Notes under the pieces: model-generated | Databases searched by the model: none | What the model was told of the DNA's origin: nothing | What the model saw: only the letters and a program-made list of their open reading frames with translations | Program-made: the position numbers and the translations under genes | Shown: piece by piece, positions 17,928 to 26,859 of the stretch | Numbering within the stretch: position 1 is the stretch's first letter | Layout: the number at the start of each line of letters is the position of its first letter | NCBI GenBank assembly: GCA_964638895.1 | Contig: CAZWYY010000026.1 | Span: 1-48,816, forward strand | Origin: JAFGGG01 sp964638895 | GTDB taxonomy: Bacteria; Spirochaetota; Spirochaetia; SZUA-6; RPPD01 | Reading direction: 5' to 3' | DNA length: 48,816 nucleotides

Positions 17928-18584
17928 CTACCGGACGCCGCCGGGGACAAGCAGCTTTATGGTTGGGGGCGTTCCGGGGCCGCCGTGCACCGCCTGGTAG
18001 CGAATATAAGCGCCGTCTTGCAATGAGAACCAATAGTCCGCATGCCAGAAGTTGCCGTAAAATCCCATGGGCTTTATCCGAACACACACCGTTTTTATGG
18101 TATGGCCCGCAATCGCCACACTCTCCGTGCCGATTTTGCAGGCCTCGAACTCGAAGATGGACAGGTCATCGGGAGAGATTATCCAGAACTCCCGTCTTTT
18201 TTCAGCGGAAATCACAAAATCGCGCAGGCTGTACTCAGGGTACTGACACCAGGGACGGGAATCCACGGTATACTCCTTTTGCACCCGGTTGTGATGGAAG
18301 GTTCCGACAAGCCTGATTTTATTTCCCAGGCGCATGGCTTTAAAGCTGTCGCCGTCGGATTCCTGCCTGAACTCCCACACCAACAGGTTGCGGTAGTTGT
18401 CATAACTGTTGCGGCTTTGAGGGGTGATGAACAGGTATCCCGATCGTGTGCGGTCCCAGGTCTGTGTCTCGAATCCCTGGTTGTCTCCGGTTGTTACTTT
18501 ATAGGTATGTTGATCCAGGGCCCGGGCCGCCGGTGGGAACAGCAGCCCCAAACCAAAGAGTGTGAATAAAAAAATGTGTTTCAT
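17928..18584 (-). CDS. Secreted protein of unknown function
   Basis: A 218-aa protein with a classic signal peptide (hydrophobic residues 3-18, probable cleavage after ARA at about 22). The mature part is beta-rich with many aromatic residues (YKVTTGDNQGFETQTWDR, FWHADYWF), in the style of DUF3108-like or LolA-like periplasmic proteins, but I cannot assign a family. No strong ribosome-binding site is seen before ATG 18584. It is convergent with the acyltransferase fragment. Confidence 0.75.
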   Translation of the reverse strand: MKHIFLFTLFGLGLLFPPAARALDQHTYKVTTGDNQGFETQTWDRTRSGYLFITPQSRNSYDNYRNLLVWEFRQESDGDSFKAMRLGNKIRLVGTFHHNRVQKEYTVDSRPWCQYPEYSLRDFVISAEKRREFWIISPDDLSIFEFEACKIGTESVAIAGHTIKTVCVRIKPMGFYGNFWHADYWFSLQDGAYIRYQAVHGGPGTPPTIKLLVPGGVR

Positions 18585-18759
18585 GGTATTGAAATATAAG
18601 GTGCATGGACGGCATTATCAAGGCAAAATGACAGTTTTCGATGACGGTTTTCGTGCCTGCGGTCAAAAGCCGCCGTAAGAAAGGATGCGGCACGGTCCCG
18701 TTTTTTTGTCATTGACAAACGCCCACCTTAACCATATTCTGGCAGAGGGGGAAAAAATC

Positions 18760-19581
18760 ATGGAAAACGCGAACTCATTAGTTGTAATTACGGGAACCGA
18801 TTCGGGCATCGGGAAAAGCCTGGCCGGGCTTTTTCTGGAAAACGGGTACACGGTTCTGGCCACGTTTCTGGAAAAACCGGGCGTGAAAAAGGCCGTCAAT
18901 ATCCAGGTGGACCTGAACAGGAGCGGGGATATCGCCAAACTGGAAAAAAAGGTTAAGGAGCTTACGGCCGCGGGAAAAAGACTGTCCTGTTTGGTCAACA
19001 ACGCCGGCATTGCCCTGGGCGGCCCCATCGAGGATGTTCCCATGGATATTTTCAGAAAGGTTTTTGAGGTGAACTTCTTCGGACTGGTCCGCCTGACCAA
19101 ACGCCTGCTCCCTTATCTGATCCAAAGCAAAGGCATTATCATAATCCATGGTTCGGCCGCGGGTAGGGTGGCCGTGCCCATGCTCTCACCCTATGTGAGT
19201 ACCAAATTCGCGCTGGAAGGCTTTACCGACTGCCTGCGGCGCGAGCTTCTGCCCTACGGCGTCCACACCGTGCTGCTGGAGACCGGCGGCGTTGAGACCC
19301 CCATCTGGGAAAAGGCCTTGAAACAGGATATCTCTTTTGTCTCTCCCAAATACCGAAAGAGTATGGATACTTTTAAAAGAAGATTTATCCAGGTAAAGAA
19401 AGGCCTGACCGTCGAGCAGGCGGCCCTCAAGATATTCAGGATAATGAAGGCCAAAAATCCAAAACCGCGCCGGATTATCGCCAAAAACAACCTGCGCGAG
19501 CGGCTTATCAGGTCCCTGCCCGCCGGCCTGCTTGATACGGTTTTCCGGAGAATGTTCAAACTGGATTACGGCCGCGGGTAG
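18760..19581 (+). CDS. Short-chain dehydrogenase/reductase
   Basis: A 273-aa classical SDR: NAD(P)-binding TGTDSGIG (11-18), NNAG (80-83), catalytic Ser132 and YVSTK (Tyr145, Lys149). The extended C-terminal half resembles retinol or 11-beta-hydroxysteroid dehydrogenase-like SDRs that act on lipophilic alcohols and ketones. ATG 18760 has a purine-rich AGAGGGG before it; an in-frame start at 18685 has none. It opens a same-strand series with a MATE transporter, a condensation-type acyltransferase and a broken acyltransferase-3 gene, a mix that hints at modification of a lipid or small secondary metabolite. Confidence 0.9.
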   Translation: MENANSLVVITGTDSGIGKSLAGLFLENGYTVLATFLEKPGVKKAVNIQVDLNRSGDIAKLEKKVKELTAAGKRLSCLVNNAGIALGGPIEDVPMDIFRKVFEVNFFGLVRLTKRLLPYLIQSKGIIIIHGSAAGRVAVPMLSPYVSTKFALEGFTDCLRRELLPYGVHTVLLETGGVETPIWEKALKQDISFVSPKYRKSMDTFKRRFIQVKKGLTVEQAALKIFRIMKAKNPKPRRIIAKNNLRERLIRSLPAGLLDTVFRRMFKLDYGRG

Positions 19582-19640
19582 CACACGGCGGCGACAGAGA
19601 AAGAAGCATATGATTTCTGCTGCTATTTTATTATTTACGC

Positions 19641-19669
19641 TTGACATTTTTTCCATTGTAAATTACAAC
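19641..19669 (+). promoter_or_regulatory. Promoter with overlapping palindrome before MATE gene
   Basis: TTGACA at 19641-19646 with a possible -10 box TTACAA (19663-19668, 16-bp spacer). The perfect palindrome TTGTAA-A-TTACAA at 19656-19668 overlaps the -10 region, as a repressor operator would. The repressor is not in the immediate neighbourhood. Confidence 0.45.
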
Positions 19670-19723
19670 TTACTTCAATTTGTTTAGTGCAATTTATCGC
19701 ACAAGGAGTTATAACCCAAAGCC

Positions 19724-21097
19724 ATGTTCAGGTCGTTCACAACACATAAGGAGTTTCTCCCCAAGCTTTTTACCATAGCTCTGCCCATAATACTCCAAAA
19801 TTTGCTTCAGGCCTCTTTGAATTTCGTGGATGTCTTTATGGTAGGACAGCTGGGCGACAGCGCCGTGGCAGGGGTGGGTATCGCCAACTATATCTACTTC
19901 CTGTTCATCATGTTTATCTTCAGCATCGCCAGCGGCGCCGCCATCTTTACCGCCCAGTACTGGGGAAAAAAGGACATGCATCACATACGCTCCTCCCTGG
20001 GCATCGCCTTCGGCTTTGCCGGGATATCGGCCCTGATCATTACCCTGGTAATCCTTTTTTTCCCGCGCCAGATGATCATGATCTATAACAGTGATCCGGA
20101 GGTAGTACAACTTGGTACGGAATACTTGGGAATAGTGGTATGGAGTTTCTTTTTTACCTCCCTCTCCATAGTCTATTCCATGATTTTGCGCAGTACCGAA
20201 CGGGTGGTATTCCCCATGGTCGTGAGTATAATCGGGTTGTCAACCAATACCTTCCTGAACTACCTGCTGATCTTCGGAAACTTCGGTTTTCCCCAACTCG
20301 GGGTCAGGGGCGCGGCCATCGCCACGGTGATCGCGCAGACGCTTTCTTTCAGTATCCTATTGGGGTTCTCTTATATCCGCAAACATCCCACGGCCGCGGG
20401 GTTCAAAGAGCTTTTTAGTTTTTCCCGGGACCTGCTGAAAAGATTCATCAACCGCTGGCTGCCGGTGATGGGACAGGGCATGGGCTGGGCCCTGGGATAC
20501 AACATGTACAGCATCATCTATGGGAACATGGGTAAGGAGCCGCTGGCCGCTTATAACATCGCCTGCTCCGTGGAACGCGTCTGTCTCACCCTGTTCCTGG
20601 GTCTGGGCGCGGCCTGTTCCATCATGGTAGGCAACAGAATCGGAGCGGGAGAAGAACACAAAGCCAGGGATTACGCCAAAAACTTCCTGATGTTGTCGCT
20701 GGGCATCTCAGTGATCTTCGGCGCGCTCCTGATAATTTTAAGGGGCGGAATTGTGGGAATTTACAACCTGTCTGAAAAAAGCACGGAGTACCTATATTAC
20801 CTGCTGCTTGTCATGGCCTGTATCCTCCTGGCCAGGGTGACCAATATCACCTTCCACTCCGGAATTCTCAAAGCGGGCGGGGACACCTATTTCAGCATGG
20901 CCGTGGATATGGGCGGCATCTGGCTGATCGGCGTGCCGATCGCCGCCATTGCCGCATTCTTACTGGGGCTGCCGGTCTATTACGTAATGGCATTGGCCGC
21001 CACCGAGGAGTTTGTAAAAATGGCGGTCGCCTACTTCCGCTTTTTTTCCAACAAATGGATTCATAACCTGGTGAAACAGCCGGCGCGGGCGAACTAA
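19724..21097 (+). CDS. MATE-family efflux transporter
   Basis: A 457-aa, about 12-helix antiporter of the multidrug and toxin extrusion family. N-terminal landmarks are IALPIILQNLLQASLNFVD and MVGQLGDSAVAGVG, typical of the NorM/DinF superfamily, with the two-fold repeat visible. It exports organic cations or a metabolite in exchange for Na+ or H+. AAGGAG lies farther than usual (about 16 bases) from the ATG, but an in-frame stop excludes a longer start. The next gene follows after 21 bp, so they are probably cotranscribed. Confidence 0.93.
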   Translation: MFRSFTTHKEFLPKLFTIALPIILQNLLQASLNFVDVFMVGQLGDSAVAGVGIANYIYFLFIMFIFSIASGAAIFTAQYWGKKDMHHIRSSLGIAFGFAGISALIITLVILFFPRQMIMIYNSDPEVVQLGTEYLGIVVWSFFFTSLSIVYSMILRSTERVVFPMVVSIIGLSTNTFLNYLLIFGNFGFPQLGVRGAAIATVIAQTLSFSILLGFSYIRKHPTAAGFKELFSFSRDLLKRFINRWLPVMGQGMGWALGYNMYSIIYGNMGKEPLAAYNIACSVERVCLTLFLGLGAACSIMVGNRIGAGEEHKARDYAKNFLMLSLGISVIFGALLIILRGGIVGIYNLSEKSTEYLYYLLLVMACILLARVTNITFHSGILKAGGDTYFSMAVDMGGIWLIGVPIAAIAAFLLGLPVYYVMALAATEEFVKMAVAYFRFFSNKWIHNLVKQPARAN

Positions 21098-21118
21098 CCG
21101 ACAATGAAAGGTGGAAAT

Positions 21119-22393
21119 ATGAAAAGGGAAACCATATCATACGAACGCGTATTATATTATATCGGGAACGTCTCACCCATGTATTTTGCCTTCCGCATCA
21201 AGCTAAAAGGAGATGTTCCGGAGGCGGGGCTGAAAGAGGCGCTGGCCGAACTGCAGCGGCGCCATCCCCTGGCGCGGGCCAGGGTGGAGATGACCGCGGA
21301 TAAAAAACAGTATGTGACCGATGAAAACACGGGCCCCATCCCGGTAAAGGAGTTTGACGGCGGCGGGATCGACTGGAAGTCCCTGCTTAAACAGGAACTA
21401 CTGACCCCGTTTGATATCTACCGCGGGCCCATGATCCGGATAAACCTCATCCGTAATGAAACCGGTACCGACATCGTGGCCGTGTTCCACCATGCCCTGT
21501 GCGACGGACTGTCCGCAGTGCAGTTCCTGCATGAGATGCTGTTGTTTCTATCAGGCGAGGGCGCCGGTCTAAAACCTTACGCCGACGCGCCGGTATTTAC
21601 GCGTCTCATTAAAAAAGAAATAATGGATGTGATAGGCGGCCGTGAGCTTCCTCCCTGGCTGAAAAACAAGGAGTATTTGAAGATAGAGCTGAAACCGCCG
21701 AAGGAGGAACCTTTTCCGCGGCCGGATTTTGCCCTCCACCACTGGTTTCTTAACCGGGAACAGACCCGGAAGCTTATCGCCCGGGCCAAAGAGTGGGGCA
21801 TCTCCGTACACGCCCTGATGGGCGCGGTTGTGCTCAAGGCTTTCGCCGGAGAGTTCGGCGAGACCCAAGGGTATACACGCAAACTGCAAAGCCCCTTAAG
21901 CTTCAAACCATTTTTGCGGGACGAGGCGCAGGAGTATTTCGGCCTGTTCAACGGCCTGTTGACCGAAGAGTTCGACTGTTCACCCGGGAGGTCTGTGCGG
22001 GAAATCGCCGAGGACATCTACCGCCGCTTAAGGGATAAAATAGCGAACCATACTCCGCTGGACGGCTACTATTTCTTCAACACCTATTTCCTGGAAGGAA
22101 TCGAGGACCCGGAGCTTTATTACGCCAACCGCCCGCCTTCTCCAATGGACTATGACGTTTCCCTTTCCAACCTGGGCAGGGTTACCATGCGGGAAGTCTA
22201 TGGAGACTACGTTGTGGAAAAGCTCTACGGACCGGTTTTCAGCGCCATCAGGGGCGAGCGGGTCATCGGCGTCAACACCTATGGGGGCCGCATGTTCTTC
22301 ACCTGCATTTATGACAAGGACTGCTTTGATCACAGCACGGGCAGCCGGATTATCGAACGGGTGCGCGAAATGTTCCGGGAACAGCAATTTTAG
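21119..22393 (+). CDS. Condensation-domain-like acyltransferase (HHxxxDG)
   Basis: A 424-aa protein of the CoA-dependent acyltransferase/condensation superfamily (alcohol acetyltransferase, PapA, NRPS C-domain). The active-site motif HHALCDG (124-130) is intact, with His125 the expected base. Two lobes are implied by length. It should form an ester or amide from an acyl-CoA or carrier-bound acyl group. The start at 21119 is preceded by AAGGTGG at good spacing; ATG 21104 is upstream of that site. It lies between a MATE exporter and a broken acyltransferase-3 gene, so it may act in making a small acylated metabolite. No carrier protein or NRPS is present. Confidence 0.82.
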   Translation: MKRETISYERVLYYIGNVSPMYFAFRIKLKGDVPEAGLKEALAELQRRHPLARARVEMTADKKQYVTDENTGPIPVKEFDGGGIDWKSLLKQELLTPFDIYRGPMIRINLIRNETGTDIVAVFHHALCDGLSAVQFLHEMLLFLSGEGAGLKPYADAPVFTRLIKKEIMDVIGGRELPPWLKNKEYLKIELKPPKEEPFPRPDFALHHWFLNREQTRKLIARAKEWGISVHALMGAVVLKAFAGEFGETQGYTRKLQSPLSFKPFLRDEAQEYFGLFNGLLTEEFDCSPGRSVREIAEDIYRRLRDKIANHTPLDGYYFFNTYFLEGIEDPELYYANRPPSPMDYDVSLSNLGRVTMREVYGDYVVEKLYGPVFSAIRGERVIGVNTYGGRMFFTCIYDKDCFDHSTGSRIIERVREMFREQQF

Positions 22394-22405
22394 GATAAAA
22401 AACAT

Positions 22406-23244
22406 ATGAGTAAAGTCAAACGGCTTTATTTTGCGGACATCTTACGCGTCCTGGTGATCTTAAGTCTTATTCCCTTTCACGCGGCCATTACCTATACGGG
22501 GCATGGGGATGTTTACGTCTATGATCCCGCGGTTGTCTCCCACTACCTTAACCGGGCCGTTACTCCGAGCATTACCTCCGTGCCGCTGGACCTGTTTATA
22601 GACCTTCTGGATAATTTTTTTATGCGTCTCCTCTTCGTGGTCTCGGGAATCGCGGCCTTTTTTTCGCTGCGGCGGCGCACGCCGGGCCTTTTTACCGGTG
22701 AACGCACCAACAAACTGCTTCTGCCCCCGGACACTCGATCGGATTTCGGGCGGTTGGTTTTTGCTGCTGCCGCTCGCGCCCATGTTGATTCTGGAATGCC
22801 TGCTGCGCCCGGGTTGGCCCGGGTCCCTGAACCTGTACAATGACTGGGCGAATTTTTTTACCTACCTCCTGTTTTTCATGGGGGGGTACCTGCTCACGGC
22901 CGCGCCGGGACTGATGGAAAAATTGAAAAAATACGGGAACAATCGCCGCCACGGCGGGCAAGACACTGGCGGGATTTTTCCTTGTGGCCGGTATTATCGG
23001 GCTCGCCTATCGGTACCTGAACCGTGATTTTGTACCCCTGCAATACCTTCAGGGCTCCTCGTTCGGTGTTTATATGTTTCATTTTCTCCCGGTCACGGTG
23101 TTGGGGTATCTGCTGCTTGGCCTGCCGCTGCATTTTTACCTGAGGTTCGGGTTAACCGTCCTCCTGTCATATCCGGCCGCCTTCGCTCTTTATGAGGGGC
23201 CGGGCCTGCGCTTTTTATTCGGTATCAAAGGCGTACAGAAGTAA
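22406..23244 (+). pseudogene. Acyltransferase-3 family membrane protein, frameshifted and internally deleted
   Basis: Three reading-frame pieces together resemble an integral membrane acyltransferase of the acyltransferase-3 (OafA/OpgC) family. The first frame gives the family start (LYFADILRVLVILSLIPFHA) to about 22720; the second gives DWANFFTYLLFFMGGYLL to about 22930; the third gives the last helices to KGVQK at 23241. Intact relatives are usually around 350-380 residues. Here only about 280 codons remain, and the step from KLLLP directly to the WFLLLPLAP helix suggests that roughly 80-90 residues were lost near the first frameshift. Either a true pseudogene or, less likely, multiple assembly errors. 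Confidence 0.75.
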
Positions 23245-23311
23245 TCCGGCGCCGCTGATATCATGTTCCGCGCCTTACTCACCGGTTTCCCGGCGGCGGC
23301 TTTGCCCGCGG

Positions 23312-24043
23312 CTATTTTTTCTGGTACACACGCACCCAGTCAATCTCAAAGCGCTGGGGAAATATGCTCGTTCCGTCCGGTTTTCCGGTCCAGTCCGGGC
23401 CGACGGCCGGGCAGAGGATCAGGTGCATGGGAATAGCGGGAACCGCTGTTTTTGAGGCAAAACAAAGCCTGTTGTCCAAGTACCAGCGCAGAACCCCCGG
23501 CTCCCATTCCACCACATAGATATGGAAGTCATCCGCCAGGTCCGCATCAGCGGTATAGGTCCCCTGTTTGTACTGGTGATTGTCCTGCGTTCCGTAGTGG
23601 TTGGTCGTGTAAAGTGTTTTTGTTTCATGACCCATTACTTCGGCGATATCGATCTCAGGGGGCCACTGCCCGCTTTCCGGGATCATCCATATCGCGATAA
23701 GCATGCCCTTTGTTTTACATGCCTTCGCCCTGATGGTGAATCGTCCGTATGTCCAGAAATGTTTTCCGCTTGTGTTTACCAGGCCCGAGGTGTAATGTTT
23801 CGTTACGGTTCCCGGATACTCCGGATGATAGGGCAGGTTGGAGGGTCCGGTCCAGTCCTGCTTTCTGCTTGTCAGCGCCAGAATCCCGTCCTCCACCGTC
23901 ACGTTCTCCGAAGTATACGCCTGGACCTCATTGTTCCAGCTTGAGCCGCGAACAATAGCGGTCCATTTAGAGGTATCCAATACCCGGCCTTCAAATTCGT
24001 CCGAGAACACAAGCCGCCAGTCGCCGTTAACATTATAATTCAT
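23312..24043 (-). CDS. GH16 beta-glucanase without signal peptide
   Basis: A 243-aa glycoside hydrolase of family 16 with the catalytic motif EIDIAE (nucleophile Glu130, Asp132, acid/base Glu135) and the conserved opening DWRLVFSDEFEG and closing FEIDWVRVYQ strands. It would hydrolyse beta-1,3- or beta-1,3-1,4-glucan. Unlike the other GH16 proteins in this window there is no signal peptide or lipobox: ATG 24043, with AAGGAG 8 bases before it, starts directly at the domain. It may act on imported oligosaccharides or leave by another route. No LacI-type 14-bp operator precedes it. Confidence 0.9.
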   Translation of the reverse strand: MNYNVNGDWRLVFSDEFEGRVLDTSKWTAIVRGSSWNNEVQAYTSENVTVEDGILALTSRKQDWTGPSNLPYHPEYPGTVTKHYTSGLVNTSGKHFWTYGRFTIRAKACKTKGMLIAIWMIPESGQWPPEIDIAEVMGHETKTLYTTNHYGTQDNHQYKQGTYTADADLADDFHIYVVEWEPGVLRWYLDNRLCFASKTAVPAIPMHLILCPAVGPDWTGKPDGTSIFPQRFEIDWVRVYQKK

Positions 24044-24157
24044 GGTATTGCTCCTTGGCGGTAAAGAGAAAGTCATACATAATATAAATATACATAAAAA
24101 TAATATGCAGATGCCGATGAGTTTTTAAATTCATGCTTTGCGGCTTTAAACCTCCAC

Positions 24158-24949
24158 CTACAATGAGGCCAGGAAAAACAGGATAAACTGCGCGGTTTTA
24201 ACCGGCTCATCCAGGTGTACGACGTGGCTGGCCATATCAAGGTACTCCACGGAGCAGTCCTTCAATCCGTTTTGCAGATAGGAGGCCTTTTCCTCGGTAA
24301 TGTGTCCCTCCCGCTCCGGGTTGCCCCGCAGCAGCAGCACCGGGCAGTTCACTTTGGGCAGCAGCTCGTTCAGGTTGAAACCGGAGAATACAAGCTTATC
24401 CAGCACCACGGTGATGGTTTTTTTATCCAGCCGGAAAAGGTCGAGCGCCCTTTTCTTGGCCAGGGCGCCTTTTTCTTTCAGGCAGCGGGAGATGCCCGAC
24501 AGATCCAGGTCTTTAGTCAGCACCTCAAAACACCCTAAGAAATAACTGCGAAACGCGTCGTCATAAACAATATCCTCGAATACGAAGGGGTCAATCAGGG
24601 TGATGCTTTTACACTTTTCGGGCGATTCCGCGGCCAAACACAAGGCAATTGCGGCGCCCAGGGAGTGGCCGATGATTGAAACGGGTTCCCTCCCAAGGTG
24701 AACAAGAAACTCCCTGATGTCCGCGGCGTAATCCTTAATTTTGTATTCACCTGCAGCGGAGGACAACCCATGTCCGCGCAGGTCCGGGGCGTAGATGGTA
24801 TAATACGGATAAAGGGACGGTATAAGCTGCAGAAAGGTCCGCCAGCAGTCGGAAAGCCCGTGCAGCAGCAGCAGCGGGAGACCGTTTCCCGGACTTTCCA
24901 CATAATGGAGTTTACGACCGTTATATTCAAAATACCTGTGCGTCAGCAT
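24158..24949 (-). CDS. Alpha/beta hydrolase
   Basis: A 263-aa alpha/beta-hydrolase fold protein with the oxyanion LLHG, nucleophile Ser96 in GHSLG, and a C-terminal SHVVHLDEP with the catalytic His (242 or 245). The usual acid Asp after strand 6 is not obvious: the segment reads LLLRGNPEREGH. Substrate unknown (ester, lactone or similar). ATG 24949 was chosen because the protein then begins at the conserved beta-strand (HRYFEYNGRKLHYVE); a longer in-frame ORF to 25012 adds no conserved sequence. It lies 114 bp upstream of, and on the same strand as, the GH16 gene at 23312. Confidence 0.85.
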   Translation of the reverse strand: MLTHRYFEYNGRKLHYVESPGNGLPLLLLHGLSDCWRTFLQLIPSLYPYYTIYAPDLRGHGLSSAAGEYKIKDYAADIREFLVHLGREPVSIIGHSLGAAIALCLAAESPEKCKSITLIDPFVFEDIVYDDAFRSYFLGCFEVLTKDLDLSGISRCLKEKGALAKKRALDLFRLDKKTITVVLDKLVFSGFNLNELLPKVNCPVLLLRGNPEREGHITEEKASYLQNGLKDCSVEYLDMASHVVHLDEPVKTAQFILFFLASL

Positions 24950-25054
24950 TGCCGGGGCCCCCTGTATTGCAAAATTCCGGCTCAGTATAATTAAACCGGG
25001 CGTATAATGCAATACCGAAGCCGCCGGAAATCAACATCTAACCGCGAGCCGTAA

Positions 25055-25089
25055 TTTTTACCGTGCCGCCGGCGGAAGCACGGTAAAAA
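25055..25089. repeat. Perfect 12-bp inverted repeat
   Basis: TTTTTACCGTGC (25055-25066), an 11-base GC-rich loop, and GCACGGTAAAAA (25078-25089). It lies between the alpha/beta hydrolase and the exported protein. Each strand reads A residues after the stem, not T, so it is not a standard terminator. Confidence 0.55.
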
Positions 25090-25141
25090 AACGTAAAAAA
25101 AGTAATGGATACACGTACGGGTATATAGTATAACTAATATT

Positions 25142-26086
25142 ATGAAAATCATTATCATATCCGCCTTTCTGTGTTTAAGTATGCTCCCGCTTAGGGCTCA
25201 GGAACCTCCCCAACAGGAACCTGGAGAAAAGCAGCAGCCCGAATCATTTATCCGGTTTGACTTCAGGTTGGCCCCCACCAGCCAGGGCGCACTGGAGGGT
25301 TTTGCCCGGATAGACCTTCTGTGGTGGGATTACCTTTCCAGCGGGGTCGACTTCACGGTGACAAACTTTACATCTGTGTACGATGAGTACGGCGGCAGCA
25401 CCACCTCGATCGATTCAAACAAAGTGCTTACCATCGATATTTTGAAAACAAGGGACAATCTCCTCAGGCTTTCTTGGGCGGAAAATTCCTATATCGGTTT
25501 TAACGCGGCTGTCTCCACCTCCGTATCATGGCTCAACCAGGAAAAATACGGGCACGGCGACCTACCGGTATTCGGTGTATTCGCCTATTATTCCAAGCAG
25601 GATATCTTTTCAGTCAAACCGGTGGTACGGGGTGAGTTGGACATCGCCCTTGGCATTTTCAGTATGCAGGGATACGCCAGTGTGTCTCCTTTTCCCATCA
25701 CCACCAATACTGACGGCGAGTTTTTCTTTTCCATGGTGGGCAACAAGGTGGAGTATTCCATCAATGCGGCGAGCTACGAGTTAAATTGTGGCGGTGAGTT
25801 GTTGTTCACTCCGCTAAAAGAATTGGGAATCAAACTGGGATTCAATTATACATGGTACAGCGGCACCGCCGCGGGCGCGGCCGCCGGATTTGCTTCCTCG
25901 GAGGAATTCCCCTTTGAAACCGATGAGTATGAGGTTCTGGGGTCGGTTTCCTTCACCGTTTTCGGGTTCAGACCCACTGTCGGTATATCGTATGTGTATT
26001 ACAATTTCAGGCCGCGCGATACGATCATTGCCGTGGATTATTCAAGCGACCGTTTTCGTTTTACCATCGGCATGGTCACTGATTGA
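25142..26086 (+). CDS. Exported beta-rich protein, possible outer-membrane barrel
   Basis: A 314-aa protein with signal peptide (about 1-19, ending LRAQ) and a mature region of alternating hydrophobic/aromatic strands (FIRFDFRLAP, GVDFTVTNF, FGVFAYYSKQ, VGISYVYYNF, RFRFTIGM) separated by short turns, as expected of an outer-membrane beta-barrel. An acidic, Gln/Pro-rich stretch follows the signal. I do not recognise the family. It stands alone, convergent with the next gene. Confidence 0.7.
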   Translation: MKIIIISAFLCLSMLPLRAQEPPQQEPGEKQQPESFIRFDFRLAPTSQGALEGFARIDLLWWDYLSSGVDFTVTNFTSVYDEYGGSTTSIDSNKVLTIDILKTRDNLLRLSWAENSYIGFNAAVSTSVSWLNQEKYGHGDLPVFGVFAYYSKQDIFSVKPVVRGELDIALGIFSMQGYASVSPFPITTNTDGEFFFSMVGNKVEYSINAASYELNCGGELLFTPLKELGIKLGFNYTWYSGTAAGAAAGFASSEEFPFETDEYEVLGSVSFTVFGFRPTVGISYVYYNFRPRDTIIAVDYSSDRFRFTIGMVTD

Positions 26087-26108
26087 TATGTGCCGGCCGG
26101 CGGCGCGG

Positions 26109-26786
26109 TCATGATACCCGAGGTTTGTCCCTGAACAGGGTCTCACCCTTGACCAGCCAGGAAACGCCGAAAGCCAAAAGCATGATTGTCTCGAATACCA
26201 ATACCAGCCTATATTCATCTATTTGTTCCGGAGGCATCAACAAAAAAAGCGCAACCAACGCTGCTATGGAAGCCAATATAATAATACCGCAGATCCTGTA
26301 AATCCAATTACGTATCCGCTTGTTTTTTGTGGACACGGCGTTTTTCTTTTTGCTTAATGTAAAAAGAAAAATGGAGTTAACGGCAAGCAGAAAGAAAAAC
26401 GCGGCCGCGCAGGCAATGTGTACCGTATTGGACGCCTGCGGGCTTACCTGGAATATGCCCACGGGCCGGGTCGATGTGCTGCTGTACAGGCAGGGGAAAA
26501 CGGCGACCCCAAAACCGGCCAACGCGCTTGCCGTGGTGACTATATTGTCTATTAATTCGTATCCTTTATAAGTGATGAGAAACAGAGAAACGCCGAACAA
26601 CAATCCCACAAAAAAATCCCTCATGTTGGTATGGTAATAAAAACTTATGGACGGCTCCACGCAAAGCGCGGCAAAAACAAAACCGCCGAGTATGCAGATA
26701 AAGGGTAAAAGCATTCCCAGGATACCGATGAGTCGGCGCAGGGCGATATATGAAACTATGATACTCCTGTTTTTCTTTCTAAACAT
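26109..26786 (-). CDS. Multi-pass membrane protein of unknown function
   Basis: A 225-aa protein with about six hydrophobic segments. The segment SISFYYHTNMRDFFVGLLFGVSL followed by LITYKGYELID recalls a widespread uncharacterised family of small integral membrane proteins with a Tyr-His/Arg-Asp motif at the membrane border. Role unknown. It lies just after a hybrid kinase gene on the same strand, with about 70 bp between its start and the kinase stop codon. Confidence 0.75.
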   Translation of the reverse strand: MFRKKNRSIIVSYIALRRLIGILGMLLPFICILGGFVFAALCVEPSISFYYHTNMRDFFVGLLFGVSLFLITYKGYELIDNIVTTASALAGFGVAVFPCLYSSTSTRPVGIFQVSPQASNTVHIACAAAFFFLLAVNSIFLFTLSKKKNAVSTKNKRIRNWIYRICGIIILASIAALVALFLLMPPEQIDEYRLVLVFETIMLLAFGVSWLVKGETLFRDKPRVS

Positions 26787-26859
26787 GGACTCCTCCTTTA
26801 AACAGAAGTATAGGCCGGAGAGGCCGAAACCACAATAAATTTTTCCATAGAAAAAAATA

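Noticed and set aside
18593..18644. Possible fourth copy of the stress-promoter element before the secreted protein at 17928-18584 (AAAACTGTCAT and a TATATT box)
   Set aside because: Only the AAAACTGT core and part of the next six bases match. GTCAT and TGTAAA are absent at their offsets, the -10 box is 3 bp out of register, and it lies only about 8 bases before the start codon.
22028..22405. Minus-strand ORFs opposite the condensation-type acyltransferase
   Set aside because: No recognisable domain or start signals; the plus-strand gene with HHALCDG explains the region.
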